Assembly: GCA_019802505.1 (NCBI GenBank)
Contig: JAFMOC010000235.1
Span: 340,501-404,500, forward strand
Length of the DNA: 64,000 bases
Direction of reading: 5' to 3'
Origin: Corydoras sp. C115
Taxonomy: Eukaryota > Chordata > Actinopteri > Siluriformes > Callichthyidae
Shown: in pieces, positions 11,368-24,000 of the stretch
Position numbering within the stretch: the first letter of the stretch is position 1
Layout: every line of letters starts with the position of its first letter
Notes under the pieces: generated by a model
Databases searched by the model: none
What the model saw: the letters and a program-made list of their open reading frames with translations, nothing else
What the model was told of the DNA's origin: nothing
Position numbers and translations under genes: made by a program

Positions 11368-11579
11368 CAATCTAAAATTTGCAAACACTCTTGTCTAAAA
11401 TGCATAACTAGGTGCTCGGATTTATATCAATGTGACTTGTGAGCAGTATTTGTGTCACGGTATGATTTTTATATGGCGCATGTGAGAGAAGGGAAATAAA
11501 CAAACGGGATTATTAACACGGACGTTCGAAGAGAGTTTATAACCAACCCACATCCAGTTATGTGTTATTTCAAGTGATT

Positions 11580-12009
11580 GAAAATGGTCCCAAACACGTT
11601 CAGTAGCTGTACTGTGAGCGAGAACGTTATTCGCTCGGTGTTTGGAGTGAGCGCGTTTGAACCTGCCGCTCTCCCGCAGCCTCCCGTCATTCCCCGGGTG
11701 CGCGTCCCCGCTCAGCTCGCGGTGTGACTGGCCGATCGGCTCTGTGTTCCGGCTACACCTGCTCAGTCCGGCCGGAAGTGCAGCTCGAGCGGTGCTGGAG
11801 CCTAATCCCCGTCTGCACCTGGAGCGCAGCGGCATATGGTTTCCATGCGGAATGCTTGTGCGCGCTTCGCCTGAGCTGCTGGATTGAATCCCCTGGCGCT
11901 CACTCGCGGTTGATGCAGGCTCTAAACCTCTCCTCCGGCTCCCCACAGGTCGGGCTCGTTGTTGTTTATTTGCGCTGAGGCTTATAGATCTGTGCGACGG
12001 GAACCTGCA
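11580..12009 (+). promoter_or_regulatory. slc44a1: slc44a1 CpG-rich promoter / 5' UTR
   Basis: GC and CpG density rises sharply here compared with the AT-rich flanks, and continues past the ATG to about 12300. No clear TATA box is seen, consistent with a CpG-type promoter. The transcription start cannot be fixed from sequence. Long open frames on both strands in this segment are by-products of the GC content. Confidence 0.6.
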
Positions 12010-15000
12010 ATGGGATGCTGCGGCAGCGCAGAGGTAAGGAAGCGTGCCACCCTCCGCCTGCCTCCTCTCCGGCGGCCCGGAAAACCTGCAGACCCGGCGC
12101 GCTGCTCCGGCGGCGCGTCGATCAGATGCGGCCGCCCGACTCCTTTGTTGCTCGTCGCCGTGTGGAAGTCTGGCTTGCAAAACGTGTAATCCTATTACGG
12201 CGTCCCAATGCACGCACTTGACTTTGACTCTTGTGCGCGGATCAAGTCGTTTGCTCTCGTACAGTCTCACTTCTGAGTCACTGCGCACTGATGCGCGAAA
12301 TATCAGTCCCGTTAGCCAGTCCAGTAAACATGGCAATAACAATCATATCGGACCAATAAACACGAAGTTTCGATGTGCAGCATCCGCTTGTTTTGATAGT
12401 GGTGTCCGACTCACAAAGCATCATATTGATGTGCGTCTAAAATTGCTTGTTCAGATGAATGCATTGATAATTGATTGCTTATTATGCTTACTTGTGCAGG
12501 ACCATGGTGCAGGGTATGCTGTTTAATGTGTAATGCCTCGTTGGTGTGTATTCGGGATGTCATTACTATTATGCCCATTTTGCATTTTAGAGAATTAAAA
12601 GAGAATGGAAACCCCTAGAGGACCGAAGCTGCACAGATCTGGCCTGGTTCCTCTTATTCATGCTGTTCTGCAGTGGAATGGTAAGCTTCATGTTTACTAT
12701 TTTAATGCACTGTACTGTAACTAGGCCTTGGTTTGGAACATTATTGCCTGTTCTGAGTAATTTTGCCAAATTAAATAATCAGAATAATCTGTATTTAGAT
12801 GTAATGCTTTTAGGAATTAGTAAAGAAGAGATGTATTAAGTAAATACATATAGATATATAAAAATAACTCATATTTAAAACAAACATCAGTTTATTCTGT
12901 ATGAACAGCTAAAAGGATAATAGTATATTTGACTATATATGACCCTGTATGGGCATGGGCTACCCCCATCCTGCGATCGTAGTAGTGGATTTAGCAGAAG
13001 ATAATGGCTGGATGTTTGTAATGTTAAAAAAAAAAAGATTAAGAATCTAGACTGTTATCACTGTTGTGAAGTGTGTGACATGTCATGCTTTAACATGCCA
13101 GGATAAAAAATGCGTTCAATTTTCTCACTTCTTATGCTACTCCCCTGGTAAATAGTGGAATAATCTTCCTATCTGTCTGCAAATCTGATACATTCTGCAT
13201 TTTTCAGAAGCAACTGGAGACACTTCTTCCCCAGAAGCACCTGCTATAACAAAAAAAAAATAATCAAAGCCTTGCACCCTAGAGTCTATGTATCAGTGCA
13301 CTCATAGTGCATGCACTCATATTGCAGCCCCAAACTTGAGTAAATAGGAGGATTTTGTCAGAAAAAACTATGCTAAGTTGAATATGCGGATCTTCTCTGT
13401 TAAAGCTAAAAGGAAAAACGATCTTTGCTCTGCTTTGAGAACCATCTTTTGTAATAAGTGTGTTTGCAGAAATCAAAATGATCCAGGTTCTGTAGTCCAG
13501 TTTGATCCAGCTTCTGTGCTGACTGTCGAATTGTTTGTTCCAGGGTGCTATCTGTGGCTACACCATAGTGACCGGCGGTGCAGCACGGCTGGTTTTTGGC
13601 TACGACAGCTATGGCAACACTTGTGGTCAGCGCAATGAAGCTTTAGAAGGAATCAAGCTCAGTGGTTTGGATCACACGGACAGAAAGTGAGTCAGCATTT
13701 TTTTTGCTTCCCTACACTTGCTTATTTGAGCAGAAGTGCAGGCAGCATGGAGGACCAATTCGGTGTCCTTCAGTTATCACAGGAGTAGTGCACATGTCAG
13801 GCAGCTGCAGCATCATAGGCCTAGCTGAACCACAGAGAGGCTTCAATAATTTACAAAGGCCCTGAAGGGGGTCACTTCCATCCTCTGCACTGCCTTTAAT
13901 GTCTGCCACAAAAGGAGAGGCGTTCATGTTTCATTTGCATTAATGTGATTGTGGGCTTTGGTGAAAGTGCATGTTTCACAGTGATCGGGTGTTACTGTGT
14001 ACCTTTTATAGTGTATGGTGTTTCTGAATGTCCTTTATTGATGGGAGTGGCTAATCCCTGTTTGTTGTGTAGTAAATATTGAGTGTATTGCAAAAAGTGT
14101 AATAAAATGCAAATGCGTATCAGTTCACCATTTTATTTTTCTTCTACATATTTGCTGTAGTTGTTATGGTTCCTTCTTTGATCCTGCACAGGTTTAAACT
14201 TGACTTTTTTGTTGTTTGTGTTTGCATGGCACTGTGGTCTGTACAGTAATGTAATTTATGACAAAACAAATGGTTCTTATTGTTTTTTAGTGTCCCTGCA
14301 AATATTGTTATATTGCAGCCAACCATAATCAAATTTTGTGCATGAACAGATTAGTTGTTTGTACTGTCTGAGCTGCAGAAAGTTGTCATTCTGATGTAAT
14401 GATCACATTAAGGCTGTAATTACAAATATTTATAGCTGAAGGAGGAATTTCTTAATCAAGTTAAAATGATGCTGCTGTCAAGGGTCACCTTTATTTACAG
14501 TGTTATAAAATTTTGGTGATTTTGAATTTCATATTCATTTGATCTATCCAGAGCAAATGAATATGAACAGGACAAGTCCTTAATTGCTTAAACTAATTAA
14601 TTATTAAGTTTTTAAGTATTAAATGTTTAGCCGTAATAAATAATACATCTATTTTTGTATTATTTTGCTGTTGTGGTCAATTCATTATTCAGAAAAATCT
14701 CATTATTGGTACAGAAATGAAAATTCAAGCTCGTATTGTGCAGTCTTGAAATTTTAATTCACTCTGGACTTGGTTCGTGTTCTCTGTTCTCTTTAACCAC
14801 ACATATGTCATTGATTGAAGTACGTACTGACCTTCATCCATCTAAGAAGCAATTTTGAAAACCATCTTATCCACTGCTCTTCACAGCAGTTTGCTAAAGC
14901 AACCACTGCTTTGGCCAAAAATTGTAGTTATAATACACGCTGAAACATAAATGTATCAATTGTTAGGATACAAGTTAAGAGAAATTATTAGAAAAAAATA

Positions 15001-18000
15001 CTAAAGAAGAAAAGTTTAAGAATATAGGACATTAAAACATTTTTTATTTTATGCCAAATTATTTGAATGCATATAGCTTCCAGTCTGATAGTATAAGTGT
15101 TCAAGTATTGAAGATTATTTATACCCATATATTATACCCATTCATTCATTCATTCATTCATTATCTTCTGCTTTATCCTCTATTAGGGTCGCGGGGGGGT
15201 TCCCCATGCCCATCCAGGGGAGAACGTTTCGGGCGCTGGGCAGATACACCCAGGACAGGGCGCCAATCTATCGCTGGGCACACACTCACTCACACAGACA
15301 CACTCTATATGGGGCAATTTGGAGAACTGAATTGACTTGATCCATGTTTTTGGACTGTGGGAGGAAACCAGAGAACCCGGATGAAACCCACGCGGACACG
15401 GGGAGAACATGGAAACTCCACCCAGATGGGGATTCAAACCGGGAATCCCTAGTGCTGAGAGGAGAACATGCCAACCACTAAGCCACCGTGCCGCCTTAAG
15501 TTAACATCTGAAATGCATCCATCTTTTATCAAATTCGAATACAAAATCTATTTGAAATGTATTTTTATCGTCATTGCATTTTACCCTTTTAGGATTCATT
15601 TTAAATGACCTTTAAATTCTTTCGCCTCTCACTGCATCTGTATGAATAGAAAAGCCGTGTGTGTGTTAAGAGGAATTATCATGCAATTTGAAAAGCTATG
15701 TGTTGTGCTCTTTGCAAGTGTTATGCAAATAGGAGGTCTGTGATATGTACTGCTATAGTAAGGTCAAATACGAATGCTCTGATGTGTGAAGTGGAAAGTA
15801 CAGTTCCTCGATGACCAGAAAAAAGCACGAGCCATTAACGTTGCCCCTGAAGCACCTGTGGCTTGAGGGTTTTGCTCAGAAACCATTGATTACATTCTTG
15901 TAGTAACTCTGAGTAATGGCAGTGATGCTAGATTCTAGCAGTGTGGATAATGAGGTGAGATTAAAGCTCCAGGTGAGCAAGACCAATGCAGAGACAATCT
16001 TTAATATATGATGTCAAATCCGCAGGCATCTGTCGCAAAATTCAGTTGGGATTTCCATTTGTCAGTTCTAATATTCCTGCGCTGTCTGTAATGCCTGCTG
16101 TTATGTTGGTGACCTTGATTTGTAGAATAACATGACCATGGTCAGCTGTGCACCTGTGCTCGGTTGCTGGTTACTGTCCTACTTGTATCATAATAAGGCT
16201 CTTGTATAATAAGTATCATATAAGTATGATACATAATAAGTATCATAATAATATATCACATATTATATAACTTATAATTTAAACCAGACTTTAAAATTGG
16301 TAAAGTCGTGGTATGTCAAAAGTATTGGGACACATACATTACAGCTACACGAGAATGTATGACACCCCCCCCCCAGTCCATTACAGTTATATATTTAATT
16401 CTAGGTAATTTATTTTCTAGTCTGCATTTTCTAATGAGGATAGTGGGGGGTTCCCATCCCAGCACTCCACAGGGAAATATCCTGAACAAGTTCTCATATG
16501 ACAGACACAGAGGCAAATCCACCTATTTACACCTGGGGCATTTTAATAGCACAGTTCTTGACTGTGGTAAAAAAAGAGCCTTGTCAAACCCCTTTTAAAT
16601 CATGGACTTTTATCTAAATGGATTTGATTGTTTAAAGTTTAAGCAAAACTTGGTCTGGCTGTATCATGCTGCTCATTTTTAGTTAGATTTTTTTTATTCA
16701 GCTCTTTAACACTGACAGTGTGGTTTAAGCTTTCAAACTGTCCTCCTTGCCTTCTCATTGGTATCTGACAGGCTGCTTTTGTTGCTTTGTATATAACACA
16801 ATGGTACACATGGCTTCATGTGGGTGCTGTGCCTGTTCCCCTACCTACGAAAAATAGACAAGGCTATGGTCACGATAAAGACCTTGGCTAAAAGTAACCA
16901 TGTGTAGAAACAAGCCTTTACTTTAACTCTCTGCCAGAAAAAGGGGGCTGAGCCAGCACTCCTGGGATGAAAATATGTGCAGCCGGCTGTCGATTTTTAT
17001 CACACAATGCTGAAGGCTGTTTTCTGTGACCCACTTTGGCCTTGGGTTTGTTTATCTGAACAGGTCTCATCGGTTTGAACAGTTAATTCTCATAATTATT
17101 TCCTTTATTTCACCTTCATAATCTTTGTACTGTTAATTGTTGTTTAACGGTGTATTTAAATGGCCTTATTTGCAGATATGTGTTCTTCCTGGATCCCTGC
17201 AATTTAGACATCATTCAAAGGAAAATTAAATCGATGGCTCTGTGTGTTTCACAATGTCCTACTGAGGAAATGAAAACTTATGAGGATCTCCGGAGATTTG
17301 CCATGGTCAATAGTAAGTCATCTGGTAGACTTTTTGAAATTATATAAGAACAGAGTTGATGTTAATTGTCATGCATTTATTTTAATTCATCTGATATCCG
17401 GAATGTTTGACATTACATAATTATTATGATAATTATCCTGTTTTGAACGGTTTTAAATTGAATTGTGCAGAATTTAGTTTCAAGCTGTAGTAAGGTTGCA
17501 GATTTAAAACATTTAAAAACCCGTCACCTGACCAATATGGTGGCTTTATTGAAATATTGCTGTGTGAACAGCAGTGAAGTGACATGGTGTCCTTTAGGGT
17601 TCTTCTAAGCTAACAGATAAAGGAGTCATGGTCATAGCTATGTACATCAACAACATACACAAAAACCTTACTCTATACTTATAGATCCCCCAAAACGTAC
17701 ACAGTGCACCTTTTAATGTTCTGATTTTATTTAAAAAAAATAATTTTTAGAAATTGTTTTCTACATTATTGGTATTTTTGCAAATATGTTGGTCTCTAGT
17801 ATCCTTAAATGTGAACTTTTTACAATGTTAAACATAACATTTATAATGTTTTGTCATTTGTTGCCAACAACCAAATACCATTTCTGACATTCCTTGCAGT
17901 TGTCCATTTATGACCATCATTACATCATGCCTCTGAGTTGCCAACCATCTCTTCTTTCTTTGTTTGGACAATTCATTGTCTCAAAAACAGTGGTGATCCA

Positions 18001-21000
18001 AGCACAGCAGCTTTTATCAAACTGTATAGCCATTCACAGACATTTACAACCCTCCAAGAACACATGTGCCCGCACCCACATAGGAGTGTGCCAAACAAAC
18101 AAAGCCTCCATTGACCCGCTGTCCTGCAGGGAGTCTGTTGTTTACAGTCCAACGTGCTCATGTTCTGTATGACGCAGCCCACCCAGGCTTAAGATTATTT
18201 TTATCTATCTACTGTAGTGTCTTATTTCATCTTCATGGATATGTCAGTAAAAAAATATTCTTCACTGTTGATCCCAAAATGATGATGACACACATCAAGT
18301 AAATCCAAATTTATTTGTATTGATGTGTATTTAAATAGCCCAGCGATAGATTGACGTCCTGTCCTGGGTGTATCTGCCCAGCGCCCGAAACGTTCTCCCC
18401 TGGAGGGCATGGGGAACCCCACCATGACCCTAATATAGGATAAAGCGGAAGATAATGAATGTATTTAAATACTGACTGAAATGGCTATAAAACACTGATT
18501 TAATCTTTAAATGTACTATAAATGTAAATAATGGTGCTGGTGCGCAATTGCTGATGGATCTCTTTAATGACATCATTGCTGTAGATAAGTTTCATGTCTA
18601 TAAAACTCTGTGTTGAAAAAACCTCAGTCATTTGTATTGAAGTTATCGAGTTCTAACAGTTTGATCACTTAGAACAATTTTTTACTCAAAGCAACAGAAT
18701 GTTGATGACCTCACAAAAATGCATGATCACTGAGTATTTTTGACACATCAATACACTATATACACAGAATAAAGTTTGGACTTCAACCCCAACAAAATGT
18801 TTAAAGGCTGATAGCTTTTAGGATTTAATTATTATCATGTTTTGAATGATTTACATGTTTTGAATGATAACTATTGAATGCTTTTCACATAATTTTTTTT
18901 TTTTTTTTTTTTCATATACACCTATCAGATTTAAAAGGGTTGCCAGGTTGTATATAAATGAGACATCAAAAGGAATTAAATTATTAAGTACATCATTAAA
19001 TTTGTTTGGTAAAAAGGTCTTAGTACATTAATTGTCTTTGTTACAACATGTACAATGATATTGCATTATTTATTATCATCCAGGCTGTTTAAACACTCTG
19101 TTTGTTCTTTGTTTTCTTCTAAGATTCAGAACTCTGTTCCTATGAGCTGGCTGCCCATAAATACCCAAGCCTTCCGGAGCGCTTTGACAAATGTCCTAAA
19201 CTTCCAGTCCCACAAAGGTAATGGTCTTAGACGGCGTCTGAGAGAAAAGCATGCCATCCTTCTCTTCTTTGCTTACTCTGCACTTGATGTCATCACTGTG
19301 CTCATTCTTCTCTCTTTCTGCAGTAAAGCATTGCCAGTGTTTAACCGCTGCACACCGGTAGACATCTCTTGCTATACTCGGTTTGCTGAGGCAGTGGTGA
19401 CATTTGTTAGTGATAACACCGTCCTCCATAGTCTGATCGCTGGAGTGGTGGCCAGTAAAGAGATCATTGCAGGGCTCTGTCTGCTAGCGCTGGGTAACTG
19501 CTTTTGCTAACTTTCTGAAAATTAAATTGTTTTGTGGGGTAGAGGGGTTTTTCACTGGAGGACAGTAACATACAAAATGCAGTATATGCACATGCATGAA
19601 TATCTAGAGCACACTTAACTCTTTTTGCATGCAAACAGTTCTGATTAATTGAAATAAACTGCATTTTCCTATTTCTAAATTTTCCTTCATTGTTATATTA
19701 CACATAGAGAAAAACATTTAAAGAAAACAACATTAGACGTAGAAGCAGGTACAGCCCTGTTGCATTTAAAAAGTTTACTGGCAGGTAATAAGAGGAGTCC
19801 AGAAAAGTGCTTTTGTTAACAGGGATGCCCCTTATATGTTCAATTAAATAAAACGTATTGAAATTATAAGTAAACAAACCTTTAATATTTAATATGCTTT
19901 CCAATAACTAAATTAGTTTGTTGTTCATGAAGATTTACAGCTAAATGTTATAATCACATTTATTTCTAAACATGAAAATAGACTTTATTTCTTGATTTCT
20001 TTACCTGAAATAAAATAAAATAGAGATGTCTCCAGCATAATTTTTTCACTTCTGTATTCTGGGCGTCTCTGATCTGCATGTGCGGTGGTTTGATTGCTTT
20101 TAGTACTCTCCATGATCCTGATGGTTATAATACGCTACATCTCTGCCGTGCTGGTGTGGATTCTCACTGTTCTTGTGGTGCTGGGATCTTTAGGCAAGTT
20201 TTCTTTCCCATCTCTTGGTACTCTCTCACGAGGAATGATGTGCAGTAGCAACCATTTAATGTGTGGAGTGTCACCTCTGTTCAGACATATAATATGTTGT
20301 CAGTTTTAATATTTATTAGATGCTTTCAAAATCACCATCTAAACTGTAGGTTCAGGTTTCGATCTAGTGAGTATTGTTTAATTGGTAAAGCCATCCACTC
20401 TTTCAGTAAGTTGGTGTATAGACATGAAACAATGTCTGTATCACATCCACCAAGTTACAAACGTTATTTGATATAAAATGTTGGACCTTTTTTTTTTTTT
20501 GTCTCCTGAATTATTAGATAGCATGGTGTACTGTGGACACTATTTTTAAATTTAAAATAACTTTTAGTTTAATAGGCCATTTAGAAAATTTAAATCTAAT
20601 AGCGGTTCTTACTTACAGTCTTCCTCACCATGTAGTAGGCAGCAGATATATTGAAGTGCAGCCGTTGTGCTGGGATTTTATATTTAAATAATTCTAACAT
20701 TTAAATGTTATGTAAAGCAGATTAGACAGCAATGAAGCATAAACATTTCAAGCTGTTAGAAATGTGTAGGACATGGAAATGTATTTATGGAATATATTTA
20801 GTGGTGGGCGGCATGGTGGCTTAGTTCGTTAGCACGTTCGCCTCTCAGCGCTAGGGATCTGGGTGGAGTTTCCATGTTCTCCCCGTGTCTGTGTGGGTTT
20901 CCTCCGGGTTCTCCGGTTTTCTCCCACAGTCCAAAAACATGGATCAAGTCAATTGAATTCTCAAAATTGCCCCATATAGAGTGTGTTTGTGTGAGTGAGT

Positions 21001-24000
21001 GTGTGCCCAGCGATGGATTGGCGCCCTGTCCTGGGTGTATCTGCCCGAGACGTTCTCCCCTGGATGGGCATGGGGAACCCCACCGCGACCCTAATAGAGG
21101 ATAAAGCGGGAATAATGAATATTTAGTTGTGAAAGCAATGAAATCTCAGTTTCAGCCTCCTTTCACATGCTATAAGTCATTTGCTGGTTCCATTTGCTGG
21201 TTCCTGTGTAAAATTAAAATGAAAAATTAAAAACATTATATTTCTGAGAACTGTAATGTATCGTAGTTGTTTTCGAATCATAAATCATATCCCAAACAAC
21301 AATTTCTGTGTGATAAATAAGCATATTTGTTGTACTGTGTGTTGTGTAGGTGGCACTGGTGTTCTGTGGTGGTTATATATAGACCACAGGCTGAAGATGA
21401 ACGAGACGATGACTTTAGACTTAAACGAAGCAAAAGAAACAAATGAAGGAACTGAGACTCCCAAAGACCCCATGCAAGGCCTGCTGATCTATGCCTCCTC
21501 AGCAACTGTGTTTACAGTGAGTCAGTGAGAACCGCACAGGATGTCTATAAAGAACAAACACAGAGGCTGCATATAGTCCTGAACTAAAACATTAAACCAT
21601 GCACATTATTAAAAACATCAACTGCTTCATTTCACACATTAATTATTAAGTAGTAGACTGTTTTATATATCTGATTAAAGAATTGCTGTCAAGTCTTAGA
21701 CATTATTTTTAAAGCTTTTGGCTTTTAGTTTACAGCTCCCTTTTATATTATCTGTTTTATTTTTTAGGTGATCTTGTTGCTGCTGATGCTCTTCATGAGA
21801 AAGCGAGTGGCTCTGACCATCGCTCTGTTTCATGTGGCCGGAAAGGTGTTCATCCATCTGCCGCTGCTTGTGCTGCAGCCTTTCTGCACCTTTCTTGCTC
21901 TCTTCCTCTTCTGGGTCTACTGGATCCTTGTGCTCCTCTTTCTCGGAACCACTGGTGAGCTCTACCTTCTCAAAACATGTCACCAGACTTGTGCCTATTC
22001 TGACTTGAGTTAAATATGAATAAGGCTTGTGTGTTTGCACAACTTGAGGAAGCTGACATTTATCAACATTTACAAATGGGGTTCATTGTTGACGTTTGAC
22101 ATTTTAAAAATGTCAGTCCCACGAGAAATATTTTGCTGTTTATTTTCATGTGGAATTTGATCAGGACCGGATGTGTGATCGCAAAGACAGCCATCTGCAC
22201 TGTTTAAACAACAGCTGTTTATTTCCTGTTTATTTCCAACTGAAGGGTTTGGAAAGCCTTAAGAAAGAAGGTAAAATAAAGACCTGAAATCAGTGAAAAT
22301 GTATCTTTCTGCTTTTGCTTGTAGGGAATCCAGAGAAGAACGAGCAGACAGGCCTGACAGAGTTCAAACTGAATGGCATGCTGCAGTACCTCACATGGTA
22401 CCATGCAGTGGGGCTCATCTGGATCAGTGAATTCATTCTCGCTTGTCAGCAGATGACTGTAGCTGGCGCTGTAGTCACGTACTACTTTACCAGGTCTCTT
22501 TTTTCCTTTTTTAATGTACCTGTTTTCATTAACACTATAACTGGTCAAATTACTTCTGTACAATAAAGCAATAAGGCACAAGAGGGCATGTGGGGGAAAA
22601 AAATCACAGAAAAGACGTGTTTCTAGGCCAGACGCGGAGTGGAGTGCAGTCACACAACTTTTACAGACTTGTCTGTTTGTGGTTGTGTGTAAAGGGTTGT
22701 TTGTTTTTTATTGAATGTTGGTCATTTTTATTTGATTACGTTGAGGACTGCTGTTGAAAACCATATCATGTACTTGTAAATTTTACAAACCTAATAATGA
22801 TTAGAAGTCTAACCTATTCAGCTTTTTGATTCTTTATAGGGACAAAAACAAGCTCCCTCTGACTCCCATCCTGTCATCTGTGTTTCGTTTGATCCGATAC
22901 CACATGGGGACAGTGGCAAAGGGCTCCTTTATTATCACCCTAGTCAAGATCCCCCGCCTCATTCTCATCTACATTCGCAATCAACTTAAAGGAAAGGTCA
23001 GTTTATAGCCATCTGCATTCTACTGATCAAAGAAGACATTACAGGGTTTAGACCAGGGATGCTTTATATACTGCAGCTCTATAAATTGTTATTGATGGAG
23101 AAGTAGGTTATAAAATTTGGGAATTTTAAAATGTCTTGACCTTTATATAATGGAACAGTTATATTTTAATATTCAGCAGCTGAATTTGCAGGTCAGTGTA
23201 ATACAAATATGTGTGAAATTTTGTAAATGCAAGCCAGTTTGTTTCTTCTCTCCAACAGGAGAATGCGTGTGCTCGCTGCATGCTGAAGGCATGTGTTGGC
23301 TGCCTGTGGTGTTTGGAGAAGTGCCTCAATTATTTAAATCAGGTAGTGTGTAAAAATATTAACATCTGGTTATTTTGTAGAAGCTTTTATACAGCAACTT
23401 ACAAGCATCCAAACTTGATGGGTGGGTCAGAGTACAGTTTTAGCTAATAAACTGCACACCTGGAGTAATAAGGGTTAAGGGCTTTGCTCGAGGACCCACA
23501 TTGGTAAATGCAGTGTTCCTTAGGGGAGCTATTTCACCACTGCCTAATTCTGCAGCACTGGAGCACAATGCTCCTGCGATCTTCGTGACTACAGAAAAGA
23601 CCCTTTTTGCTGTGCTTAAATCACTATTTAAAAATCAAAGGCAGATCTGGATTTGAGCTTGTAATTTAATGAATAGAAATGTAAGCACAAGGTAATGAGA
23701 TAATGTTTGCACTTTGCCCTTCTGTTCAGAATGCTTATGCAGCAACAGCCATCAACAGCACCAGTTTCTGCACGTCGGCACGCGATGCCTTGGTAATCCT
23801 GGTGGAAAACGCTCTGAGAGTCGCAACCATCAACACCGTGGGAGACTTTGTGCTCTTTTTGGGAAAAGTAAGAGTACTCTGAGGCCAGAATATTAAAATT
23901 CAATCTAATGTTTTTAAAGTAAATTGAGTTTTCTAAAATTGTGACTCTGCTGGTAAAACATACATCGAATTACCACCAAAGTAAACTGTATTTTTTATCA

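Larger units (their letters stand above)
10702..11546. repeat. Imperfect tandem duplication upstream of slc44a1
   Basis: Unit 1 (10702-11189) is AAATTTGCAAACACT, a SINE, then a unique stretch ending GAGAGTTTATAAC. Unit 2 (11190-11546) has the same start, only the first ~54 nt of the SINE (11205-11258), a different filler, and then the same unique stretch (11375-11546). The shared stretch includes ATGCATAACTAGGTGCTCGG at 11081-11100 and at about 11399-11418. Duplication therefore followed SINE insertion. Confidence 0.85.

Noticed and set aside
11455..12342. Long open frame (295 codons) on the minus strand over the slc44a1 promoter
   Set aside because: It is arginine/serine-rich, has no domain, and overlies the CpG island and slc44a1 exon 1. 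Open frames are expected by chance in GC-rich DNA with few stops.
19055..19510. Single 151-codon ORF at the slc44a1 exon 5-6 region
   Set aside because: It reads straight through the small intron 19218-19323. Phase and human alignment show two exons (19124-19217 and 19324-19493).
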